Position numbers and translations under genes: made by a program
The notes under the pieces: generated by a model
Told to the model about the DNA's origin: nothing
What the model saw: the letters and a program-made list of their open reading frames with translations, nothing else
Databases searched by the model: none
From: Chloroflexi bacterium RBG_16_57_11
Lineage (GTDB): Bacteria; Chloroflexota; Anaerolineae; Anaerolineales; UBA4823
Reading direction: 5' to 3'
DNA length: 9,465 bases
Assembly (NCBI GenBank): GCA_001795165.1
Contig: MGNS01000123.1
Coordinates: forward strand, 953-10,417
Shown: positions 1 through 5,902 of the stretch, piece after piece
Position numbering within the stretch: position 1 is the stretch's first letter
How the letters are laid out: each line of letters opens with the position of its first letter

Positions 1-2
1 GT

Positions 3-755
3 CCGTGGATTTGGGGCCGTGTTCACCCGGATTGGCAAGGCCGGGGGATTGGCAGCGCCATGCTCGAATGGGCGCTCGAGACCAGCCATCGGGCTCTCGA
101 GCGACTTCCGGAGGATGTCCGCCTGGCGCCGATCGTTGCAGCACCGTCCCATCACGCGCCCAGCATCCTGCTTTTCGAAGGCGCAGGCATGACCGTGCGC
201 CGCTATTCCTGGCGCATGGTCACAGACCTGGATACGCCGGTTCTGGAGCCACAGTGGCCACAGGGTATCCAGGTGCGCACGCTACGCTATCCCGACGATG
301 TCGAAGCGGTCTACCGGGCCCAGGACGAGGCCTTCAATGAGAACTGGGGATACATCGAGAGCCCGTTCGAGGAGTCCTTCCCACGTTGGAAGAGTTATGT
401 GTTCGAGGCGCAGGGATTGAAACCTGAGCTGTGGTTCCTGGCAATGGATGGTGATGAAATCGCTGGCTTCATTAACTCGCAGGAGCGATCGGATCTGAAC
501 GCAGATTCCGGTTGGATCCCCACCCTGGCGGTGCGCAAGCCCTACCGGCGGCGTGGTCTGGGACAGGCCCTGCTGCAGCACGCTTTCCAGGCGCTGCAAG
601 ACACGGGTGTAAAACGCGTAGGGCTGGGGGTGGACGCCAAAAACGAGACCGGCGCCACCCGCCTGTACGAGCGGGTGGGTATGCACGTGGAAGAGGAGAA
701 TGTGAGCTACGAGATTGAGCTGCGCCCAGGGCGGGAGTTAGCAGTGGTGGATTAG
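3..755 (+). CDS. Tandem GNAT-family N-acetyltransferase, 5'-truncated by the window edge
   Basis: This is the C-terminal 250 residues of a protein whose start lies outside the window. The frame is open from base 3, and the residues before the first in-frame ATG (base 60) already form a GNAT motif A: HPDWQGRGIGSAML, the acetyl-CoA pyrophosphate-binding Q/RxxGxG loop. Position 60 is therefore not the true start. A second complete GNAT domain follows: a beta-strand with LAVRKPYRRRGLGQALL (second motif A, about base 523-575), then the motif-B-like NETGATRLYERVGM and a terminal strand. Two GNAT domains in one chain recall mycothiol synthase (MshD)-like proteins, but the acceptor substrate cannot be read from the sequence. 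It is probably cytoplasmic. It is the last gene of its transcript, with a terminator 9 bases after the stop. Family assignment is firm; substrate is unknown. Confidence 0.9.
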   Translation, partial: PWIWGRVHPDWQGRGIGSAMLEWALETSHRALERLPEDVRLAPIVAAPSHHAPSILLFEGAGMTVRRYSWRMVTDLDTPVLEPQWPQGIQVRTLRYPDDVEAVYRAQDEAFNENWGYIESPFEESFPRWKSYVFEAQGLKPELWFLAMDGDEIAGFINSQERSDLNADSGWIPTLAVRKPYRRRGLGQALLQHAFQALQDTGVKRVGLGVDAKNETGATRLYERVGMHVEEENVSYEIELRPGRELAVVD

Positions 756-763
756 AGTTGTGA

Positions 764-819
764 AGGTGCAATGCACTGGCTAGCTTCGTTCTCTTGAGCG
801 TGCATTGCACCTGGTTTTT
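764..819 (+). terminator. Rho-independent terminator of the GNAT gene
   Basis: A perfect 13-bp inverted repeat (764-776 with 800-812; arm AGGTGCAATGCAC) encloses a 23-nt loop. It is followed by GG and five T (815-819). It begins 9 bases after the GNAT stop and ends 8 bases before the stop of the convergent ssnA gene. The T-run is only on the plus strand, so it mainly terminates the GNAT transcript. The long loop is less usual for an intrinsic terminator. Confidence 0.75.
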
Positions 820-826
820 CTAATAA

Positions 827-2194
827 CTAACCAAGTACGTAATCCCCCGGCACGAGCGCTTCGTACCGCTTCCAGAAAGCGGGCACGATCTCTCGGGATC
901 TGGCTTTGATTCGCTCCTCGTCCAGACCGAGGAGAAGCCGATCTTTCATCAGCACCTGGCCATTGACGATTGTGGTGATGATCATCGACTCGTTGAAGCC
1001 AAACAACAGGTGACCGACCAGGTTCTCGACGCTCATCGGTGTGGCCGGGTGATAGTCGACGAAAATCAGGTCCGCATAAGCGCCAGGTTCGATCAATCCC
1101 AGAGGCGCTTCAGGGAAGTAAGCCGAAGCCAGCGCGGCGTTGTTGTAAATCGCCATTTTAACGAGCTGGTCGCCGGACAGGCGCCGGCTGTCCCGGTGGT
1201 GGATTTTTTGCAGGAAATAAGCGGCTTCTGCCTCCCGCCACATCGTATTGCTCAGGCCATCGTTACCCAGGCAGGTCCGCACCCCCGCGCGGATGTACGA
1301 TTCGATCTCGGCAACGCCATCCGCCGCGTTCTGGTTGTTGCGCGGCTGGTGGCTTACCCAGGAGCTGGATTCAGCAATGAGATTCACCTCACGTGCGTCG
1401 AGATGGATGGCATGCGCCAGGATCGTGCGCTCACCCAGGATGTGGTGATTATGCAGCCGGTCAACTGAACGCGTCCCAGCCATCGCCAGGCTGCGGAACT
1501 GGCAGTATTCGTGTTCGGCAACGTGCAGGTGGTACCCCGTTCCCTCGGGCATGGCTTCCCGGCAGGCTGCCAGGGTCGCTTCTGAAACCGTCATGGGGGC
1601 GTGGATCCCAAAGTTCGCCTTCACGCGGCCTGCGGCGACCTTCGCATGGCTGCAACGGCGTATAAACCGGACGTTCTCTTCGATGCCGGCTCTGGCGCGT
1701 TCCGGCCCATCCCGGTCGGTTACCTCGAAGCATAAGATCGAACGCAGCCCCGCCTCCTCCACCACCTCGGCGATCAAGTCCAGGACACCATCGATGCAGT
1801 TGGGTGACGAATGGTGATCGAACATTGTGGTGGTGCCGTGCTTGATGGCGTCGATTACGCCATTCCAGACGGAGTAGCGCACATCCTCAGCAGTTAAAGC
1901 CTTATCGAAAGGCCACCACAGCTTGTGCAGGATGGTCGGTAGGCTGATTGGGGCGTCGCCGGGGATCGAGATGCCGCAGGCGAAGGCGCTGTAATAATGA
2001 CCGTGGGCGTTAATATTGCCGGGCATGACGTACTGTCCATGAGCGTCCAGTCGTTCAGCGGTTGGATGCTTTTCGATCAATTCGCTGGAAGGCCCGATCT
2101 CTTTGATTTTGTCATCTTCGATGAACAGCCCGTGGTCATCCAGGATCTGGTTAGGGCTTCCCCAGGTGATCAAACGTGCGTTGGAGATTAACAT
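827..2194 (-). CDS. ssnA: SsnA-type putative aminohydrolase (amidohydrolase superfamily, ATZ/TRZ-like)
   Basis: A metal-dependent amidohydrolase of about 455 residues, near the usual SsnA length of about 440. Numbered from the upstream GTG at 2197, it shows the N-terminal metal pair HGH (H65/H67), HHSSP (128-132), the HVAE motif (H225, E228), H262 in LAHAIHL, and D313 in GNDGLS; this is a full ligand set for a mononuclear deaminase or hydrolase. Segments around LWWPFDKAL, CFEVTD and IEENVRF match SsnA closely. SsnA is linked to purine breakdown next to ygeY, ygfK, hyuA and molybdenum hydroxylases in enterobacteria; its exact reaction is not settled. The ATG at 2194 lies 8 nt from a GGAG and gives MLI, as in homologues; a GTG at 2197 is the alternative. 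It is the last gene of the minus operon, 30 nt after ygeY. An oddity is SHQPRNNQN where relatives have HN(A/P)RSNMNN. Confidence 0.8.
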   Translation of the reverse strand: MLISNARLITWGSPNQILDDHGLFIEDDKIKEIGPSSELIEKHPTAERLDAHGQYVMPGNINAHGHYYSAFACGISIPGDAPISLPTILHKLWWPFDKALTAEDVRYSVWNGVIDAIKHGTTTMFDHHSSPNCIDGVLDLIAEVVEEAGLRSILCFEVTDRDGPERARAGIEENVRFIRRCSHAKVAAGRVKANFGIHAPMTVSEATLAACREAMPEGTGYHLHVAEHEYCQFRSLAMAGTRSVDRLHNHHILGERTILAHAIHLDAREVNLIAESSSWVSHQPRNNQNAADGVAEIESYIRAGVRTCLGNDGLSNTMWREAEAAYFLQKIHHRDSRRLSGDQLVKMAIYNNAALASAYFPEAPLGLIEPGAYADLIFVDYHPATPMSVENLVGHLLFGFNESMIITTIVNGQVLMKDRLLLGLDEERIKARSREIVPAFWKRYEALVPGDYVLG

Positions 2195-2224
2195 CACATT
2201 CGCTCCAATTTACAATCCGTGTAC

Positions 2225-3391
2225 CTATACTTTGAGCTGTCCTAAAGCCTGGGCCAGCCCCATATAACCCCGGACGGCATGCAGGAGCTCCGAAACCTCA
2301 GCGTATTCATCGGTGACATGCGCCAGGTGTACGGAACCGGGGCCAAAGACCAGCGTGGGGAGGCCGCGTTCCCCGGCGCTGCCGGAGCAATTGGTACAGA
2401 ATGGGGTGCCGTACGTGATAGGTGGAATGCCGGCGGATTTCAATCCCTCCAGGGCGAGCCGCACCCATTCTGAATCCGGATCGACGGACCAGGCTGGATG
2501 AAAGTCCTGTCTGCTGATTTTCTTTCCGGTATAGCACGGAACCGATACCTCCGGGATGTGCACCGTGGATCCATCCATGCCTTGCAGGACACTCTCGTGC
2601 AAGGCAAGCACGGTCTGCCTGGTTTCACCACGCACCATCCGGCGATCGAATACCACTTCGCAGGCGTAAGGGACTGTCGATGCGCTGGGGTAGGGGCTGG
2701 AGAACAGCTGGATTGGCTCCATGACGCTCTTTCCCAGCAGCGGATCCTCAACCGATGGGATTTGACGCACCCGACGGATCACTTCAACAGCTTTATCGAT
2801 GGCGTTATCGCCCACCTCAGGCGAAGAGCTATGGGCAGCCTTACCGTGGATCGAAAAGACCAACCGGGCGCGCCCTTTATGGCCGATACCCAGACGGCAG
2901 TCGGTTGGCTCGCCGATGATTACGCCATCCGGATGGATCTCGTCCAGAACGGTTTCAAGGGCAGCGCCCTCGATCAGCTCCTCGCCTACGGTGCCGACCG
3001 CATAAACTTCACCGCGGATCGCCTCGCGTGGCAGGCGTGCCAGGGCTACGGTGAATGCAGCCAGGCTGCCTTTGTCATCGGCTGCGCCACGCCCCCAGAT
3101 TTTCCCCTGGCTGTATTCGCCGCCAAATGGATCGTGCACCCAGGCATCCCGCTCGCCAACTTCCACGGTGTCCATGTGGGCGTCGAAAACCAGTCTTGGC
3201 CCGGGTAGAGATCCACGCCGCTTGCCGATGACATTACCCACCTCATCCTGCCAAACTTCATCAAAGCCCAGCGAACGCATCCGTCGCCCTACCACGTCTG
3301 CAACAGCAGACAGGTCACCGGCGATGCCGGGGGTGCGGATCAGCTCCTGCAAGAAACCAACTATATCACGCTCGATGTTCTGTATGTCCAT
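2225..3391 (-). CDS. ygeY: YgeY-type M20 metallohydrolase (selenium metabolism-linked, ArgE/DapE-like)
   Basis: A 388-residue M20/M28-type di-zinc hydrolase, about the usual YgeY length. The visible active site is complete: H72 and catalytic D74 in DAHMDTVEVG, bridging D105 in GRGAADDKG, general base E137 and ligand E138 in VGEEL, E161 in IIGEPTDC, and H358 in HLAHVTDE. H187 starts the lid/dimerisation domain (about 175-290). The stretches GEPTDCRLGIGHKGRAR and DRRMVRGET point to the YgeY branch rather than to ArgE, DapE or carboxypeptidase G2. YgeY is a cytosolic hydrolase of purine-derived intermediates in ygeW-ygeX-ygeY-hyuA-ygfK-ssnA clusters; here its neighbour ssnA is kept but ygeX, ygeW and hyuA are absent from the window. 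The ATG at 3391 follows a weak GGGGAT site. It starts 20 nt after the LLM gene, so they are surely co-transcribed. A generic acetylornithine-deacetylase function cannot be excluded. Confidence 0.8.
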   Translation of the reverse strand: MDIQNIERDIVGFLQELIRTPGIAGDLSAVADVVGRRMRSLGFDEVWQDEVGNVIGKRRGSLPGPRLVFDAHMDTVEVGERDAWVHDPFGGEYSQGKIWGRGAADDKGSLAAFTVALARLPREAIRGEVYAVGTVGEELIEGAALETVLDEIHPDGVIIGEPTDCRLGIGHKGRARLVFSIHGKAAHSSSPEVGDNAIDKAVEVIRRVRQIPSVEDPLLGKSVMEPIQLFSSPYPSASTVPYACEVVFDRRMVRGETRQTVLALHESVLQGMDGSTVHIPEVSVPCYTGKKISRQDFHPAWSVDPDSEWVRLALEGLKSAGIPPITYGTPFCTNCSGSAGERGLPTLVFGPGSVHLAHVTDEYAEVSELLHAVRGYMGLAQALGQLKV

Positions 3392-3411
3392 TCCAGATCC
3401 CCGTCGCCAGC

Positions 3412-4431
3412 TTAAAAGCCATCCGCGAACGCGTCGACGACTTCTTTGATGTTCCCCTTCAAGGGGTACAGAATCGGGCAGGTCACGCCTGCATCCACAT
3501 ATTCACGCACCTTCGCCCGGCATTCTGCGGCTGTTCCAACCGCCATGATATTTCGCACCAAATCTTCAGGGATGACCACGCTGGCGCGCTCATAATCCGC
3601 CTCCGTCGCCGGCCAGCCCATCATCGATTTGGCTTGATCAGCGATTTCCTCGCTGACCCCACTGGCTTTCATGATGTGGGGTTCGGTCGCAAAATAGTAC
3701 GCAGCCAGCTTCTTGCCGGCATGCAGGGCGAAAGCAGGGTTTTGATCGGACAGGGATACGACGATCAATTCCGGTAGGTCAATGGCTTCCAGGGTTTTGC
3801 CAGCTTTTTGGGCGCCTTTTTCAACCAATCCAAGTGCTCTCGTAACATAATCGACCGAGACGCCATAGTTCAGGCATACGCCGTCACCGATCTCTCCGGT
3901 CAGCTCGAGCATCTTATCGCCGGTCGCGCCGATGTAAATCGGAATATCCCGTGGCGATCTGTCGCCATAGACAACATCCAGGGAGACATTATCCAGATGG
4001 ATAAATTCACCATGATAGGTGACGGTTTCCATACTCAGCAGCCTGCGGATTACCTCAATATGCTCTCGCATGGCGGTGAGCGGCAGTCTCATTTTGACGC
4101 CCACCCGGCTGGCGATCGGCTCCCACCACGCTCCTAGTCCAAGCATCACCCTGCCTTTTCCATCGACCTTCCCGCCGACCTCCCACAATGTGGAGAAGCT
4201 GGCGGCTATCACTGCTGGATTGCGCGTCCAGATCGGCAGGACGCCCGAGCCGACCCTCAACATTTTTGTACGGGCCAGGAAGGCGCTCATCACCACGATG
4301 CAATCTCTCGCCAACCGGTTATCGCCTTGCCAGATCTCGCTGAAACCCCGCTCCTCCATGTAGCGTGCCAGCTCCAGCTCGGTGGGGATATCCACCACAT
4401 CCTGCATGTAGATTGCCATTCTTTGGGCCAA
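3412..4431 (-). CDS. LLM-class (luciferase-like, F420- or FMN-dependent) oxidoreductase
   Basis: A protein of about 339 residues forming one bacterial-luciferase-like TIM barrel. Diagnostic segments are the N-terminal ARYMEERGFSEIWQGD (about 22-37), LRVGSGVLPIWTRNPAVIA (58-76), the cofactor-side GRVMLGLGAW (93-102), and IPIYIGATGDKMLELTGEIG (163-182) followed by DGVCLN. This order resembles methylenetetrahydromethanopterin-reductase-like (Mer-type) F420 enzymes more than alkane or EDTA monooxygenases, but cofactor choice (F420 versus FMN) cannot be decided by eye. It is the promoter-proximal gene of the operon with ygeY and ssnA, 20 nt upstream of ygeY. The start is a TTG set by a strong AAGGAGG five bases upstream; the first ATG (4419) lies 17 bases from that site and would lack one. 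It is presumably a redox step on the substrate handled by the two hydrolases. Its function is inferred only from context. Confidence 0.85.
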   Translation of the reverse strand: MAQRMAIYMQDVVDIPTELELARYMEERGFSEIWQGDNRLARDCIVVMSAFLARTKMLRVGSGVLPIWTRNPAVIAASFSTLWEVGGKVDGKGRVMLGLGAWWEPIASRVGVKMRLPLTAMREHIEVIRRLLSMETVTYHGEFIHLDNVSLDVVYGDRSPRDIPIYIGATGDKMLELTGEIGDGVCLNYGVSVDYVTRALGLVEKGAQKAGKTLEAIDLPELIVVSLSDQNPAFALHAGKKLAAYYFATEPHIMKASGVSEEIADQAKSMMGWPATEADYERASVVIPEDLVRNIMAVGTAAECRAKVREYVDAGVTCPILYPLKGNIKEVVDAFADGF

Positions 4432-4436
4432 CAGAC

Positions 4437-4443
4437 CCTCCTT
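4437..4443 (-). promoter_or_regulatory. Strong ribosome binding site that fixes a TTG start
   Basis: On the minus strand AAGGAGG (4443-4437) is followed by five bases, GTCTG, and then TTG at 4431. The next in-frame ATG at 4419 is 17 bases from the site, too far for normal initiation. The site therefore favours the rare TTG codon as start of the LLM oxidoreductase. Confidence 0.7.
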
Positions 4444-4567
4444 GTAAATTAGAGCCGGTGAATTACGTCATTAATTTGTAACCGGATTTACGATAATAAT
4501 TACCCCCCCATCTCTTCGTCCGGTACATCTCGTAAAAGGACATATAGCTTTGGGAACTTGTTATGTG

Positions 4568-4596
4568 ATTATACTTTACAAAGCCTATCAGGTCGA
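4568..4596 (-). promoter_or_regulatory. Candidate sigma-70 promoter of the LLM-ygeY-ssnA operon
   Basis: On the minus strand a perfect TATAAT (4573-4568) lies exactly 17 bp from TCGACC (4596-4591), which matches four of six bases of TTGACA. It would start transcription near 4560 and leave a leader of about 130 nt before the TTG at 4431. The surrounding DNA is AT-rich, so chance matches are possible. Confidence 0.4.
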
Positions 4597-4610
4597 AGAG
4601 ACCGTTTCAA

Positions 4611-4757
4611 TCATGCCGGGATGATCGAATAATAAGTCAATTTTCTCTTGCTCTCCACCAGGATCTCGCCCTGCCGGATGACGAGCGTGCGCTCCGGCTG
4701 CCGGCAGATGGCGTCGGCGGGCGATTGAGCGTCGATCAGGATCAGGGTGCCAGGGAG
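4611..4757 (-). pseudogene. Truncated C-terminal relic of a cytosine-deaminase-like gene
   Basis: Read on the minus strand this encodes 48 residues plus a TGA stop that align without gaps to the last 48 residues of the intact deaminase-like gene at 5903-7144 (its bases 5903-6049). By hand count 40 of 48 residues and 128 of 147 bases agree, for example LILIDAQSP, VIRQGEIL and LTY-SIIPA. Eight sense codons differ silently and eight change the residue. Similarity stops abruptly at 4757/4758, and no start codon, metal-binding motif or barrel is present, so it cannot be an enzyme. It is best read as the end of a lost tandem paralogue, truncated by a deletion or rearrangement. The frame remains open with no internal stop or shift, so the loss may be fairly recent. 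Confidence 0.85.
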
Positions 4758-4787
4758 ATCAGAGGGTTTGTAAATCGAAATATTATC

Positions 4788-4815
4788 AGCGCCCAGCCCT
4801 TAAAAGCCGGGCGCT
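4788..4815 (-). terminator. GC-rich hairpin downstream of the secreted-protein gene
   Basis: AGCGCCC (4788-4794) pairs perfectly with GGGCGCT (4809-4815), and a mismatch then two further pairs extend the stem inward. It lies 33 bases after the stop of the minus-strand gene at 4848. Downstream on the minus strand the sequence is AT-rich (GATAATATTTCG) but lacks a true U-tract, so it may be a weak terminator or a 3'-end stabiliser. Confidence 0.4.
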
Positions 4816-4847
4816 CACACACCTCGGTTTTCGGAGCAAGATGCTCG

Positions 4848-5375
4848 CTAATTAATTACGACTTGTCCCTGGGGCACATCGTACGCTGGATAATCGATGT
4901 GCTCGGTGCAACTCGTCGGATCACCAATTTGCGACCAGCTAATCTGATCTGCCGGGGCGTTCGCAGAGGTGCCATTATCTCGGACCCTTGCGGCTACGGG
5001 CCAACCGACCACGTCCACCGGCTCCCCGGTTACCAGATCCGGTACGATCCCTTGGACAATCCAGCCACTCACCCATGCTTCGTTGCCGACGATACTGACG
5101 CAGTCGATGACGGCGTGAAAGCCAAACCCCTTGGAAAATCGATCGGTATATTCGCCCGACATGCTGCCATCGGCAGAGATGTTCGCCGTCAGAGAGAAAT
5201 TCCCGTCGCATCCAGGATGCACGCCAAAGAATGACACACACACATCCGGGCCTCCCACGCTCACATGTTGAGCTACAGGACCCTTAGCCAATGCCTGGGT
5301 AGCCAGCACCATGGACAACAAGATTGTGAGAGCCGATGACATATTTGCCAAGCGCTTTCGAGTGATTTTAAACAT
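4848..5375 (-). CDS. Small secreted protein of unknown function, four cysteines
   Basis: I do not recognise this family. The 175-residue product begins with a textbook Sec signal peptide: basic FKITRKR (2-8), a hydrophobic core (about 14-26), and an A-x-A-type cleavage site after ATQALA (residue 30), leaving a mature protein of about 145 residues beginning KGPVAQ. There is no lipobox cysteine, so it should be released rather than lipid-anchored. The mature part has four cysteines (in GPDVCVSF, HPGCDGNF, VIDCVSIV and PTSCTEH), which could form two disulfides, and repeated beta-prone Gly/Val/Ser stretches. The frame is open further upstream, to 5444, but the ATG at 5375 has AAGGAG seven bases before it and starts the signal peptide, so it is the true start. 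It stands alone between the deaminase relic and the structured gap. A role in the cluster is not evident. Confidence 0.75.
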   Translation of the reverse strand: MFKITRKRLANMSSALTILLSMVLATQALAKGPVAQHVSVGGPDVCVSFFGVHPGCDGNFSLTANISADGSMSGEYTDRFSKGFGFHAVIDCVSIVGNEAWVSGWIVQGIVPDLVTGEPVDVVGWPVAARVRDNGTSANAPADQISWSQIGDPTSCTEHIDYPAYDVPQGQVVIN

Positions 5376-5382
5376 ACCATTT

Positions 5383-5388
5383 CTCCTT
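5383..5388 (-). promoter_or_regulatory. Ribosome binding site deciding the secreted-protein start
   Basis: AAGGAG on the minus strand (5388-5383) lies seven bases before the ATG at 5375. It rules out the longer reading from 5444, which would put 23 extra residues before the signal peptide. Confidence 0.75.
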
Positions 5389-5575
5389 ATTTTACATTGT
5401 GATTTTATTATCCCAGATAGTATTCGGTAACTCCCTACCCCCAAAGGTCCGCTGAAGAAGCCGGGAAATTAATTTTGCACGCTGTTCCCCTCATGACGTG
5501 AAAGGGTTTTTGGAATTGGATAGAATCAGTATAGCACCTCAGTAATAAATGTCAAATTAATGAAGTGTTTCACAA

Positions 5576-5816
5576 CCCAAAATATCCGGTTGGGCGAAGT
5601 TGATCCACAAGTCAATTATGGTTGTCCGAAACGCGTTTTTGTCAACTACAGGCTCAAGATTTGAATGGCCAGCCGTTTGGACAACCGGAGCATGGCAGGG
5701 GAGCGCATGAACAAATGAGATGCGCGTGCGAGCTGATTCGGTCTTCCCTGTGGTGTTTGGTCTGTTTAGCCTTTAATATGCAGTAACTGGCGGCCGGGTA
5801 ACCGCCAGTTTTTTTT
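5576..5816 (+). ncRNA. Candidate structured non-coding RNA ending in a terminator
   Basis: There is no convincing ORF, yet the plus strand carries a series of inverted repeats that ends at a strong terminator. CCCAA/TTGGG pair (5576-5580 with 5590-5594). GGTTGTCCGAAACG (5620-5633) pairs with CGTTTGGACAACC (5674-5686) with one bulged G. GCGCAT/ATGCGC pair (5703-5708 with 5720-5725). The terminator stem is 5785-5810. CCGGTTG (5586-5592) is also complementary to CAACCGG (5682-5688), giving an alternative pairing that excludes the long stem. A promoter is not clear (TAGAAT at 5521 lacks a -35 box), so the 5' end is a guess. The terminator could instead simply end read-through transcription. Confidence 0.25.
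5785..5816 (+). terminator. Strong rho-independent terminator, plus strand
   Basis: A perfect 9-bp stem AACTGGCGG/CCGCCAGTT (5785-5793 with 5802-5810) has an 8-nt loop and runs into eight consecutive T (5809-5816). The tract is only on the plus strand. No plus-strand protein gene lies upstream for several kilobases, which is why it suggests an unannotated transcript. Confidence 0.8.
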
Positions 5817-5856
5817 CTCGCCAAAATTGCCGTATTGAATGCCTTTTCAGACGATT

Positions 5857-5895
5857 AGGGGCTGACTAAACCTAACTATTAGGCAGCCCCTTTTT
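5857..5895 (+). terminator. Second plus-strand terminator beside the deaminase stop
   Basis: AGGGGCTG (5857-5864) pairs with CAGCCCCT (5884-5891). The stem continues inward with CTAA/TTAG after one mismatch, and five T follow (5891-5895). It lies 8 bases beyond the stop of the minus-strand deaminase gene. On the minus strand it lacks a T-run, so it may only fold the 3' end of that mRNA. Confidence 0.6.
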
Positions 5896-5902
5896 GGAAT
5901 GA

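Larger units (their letters stand above)
4432..4847. other. Intergenic region with operon leader, deaminase relic and hairpins
   Basis: This 416-bp stretch has no complete gene. From left to right it holds the ribosome site and leader of the LLM-ygeY-ssnA operon, a candidate minus-strand promoter (4568-4596), a truncated copy of a deaminase C-terminus (4611-4757), a GC-rich hairpin (4788-4815), and a small hairpin GAGCA-AGA-TGCTC (4834-4846) just after the stop of the secreted-protein gene. Confidence 0.7.
5376..5902. other. 527-bp non-coding gap with inverted repeats and two terminators
   Basis: No credible coding frame is seen on either strand. The left end carries the leader of the secreted-protein gene, with a GATAAT (minus, 5412-5407) that has no good -35 partner. 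Bases 5576-5725 hold several inverted repeats, described in the ncRNA candidate entry. Bases 5785-5816 and 5857-5895 are plus-strand terminators. No tRNA, transposase fragment or CRISPR repeat is visible. Confidence 0.6.

Noticed and set aside
2498..3208. Plus-strand open frame of 236 codons
   Set aside because: It lies antisense within ygeY, whose active-site motifs are complete; the translation has no recognisable domain and there is no ribosome site.
4725..5234. 169-codon plus-strand frame
   Set aside because: It is antisense to the secreted-protein gene and runs through the deaminase relic and hairpin; no ribosome site or domain.
5376..5444. Longer N-terminus for the secreted protein
   Set aside because: The 23 extra residues precede a complete signal peptide, and the good ribosome site serves the ATG at 5375.
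5576..5725. tRNA, CRISPR array or transposon end in the structured gap
   Set aside because: There is no cloverleaf with a CCA-type acceptor, no regularly spaced repeat and no transposase remnant; only unrelated inverted repeats are visible.
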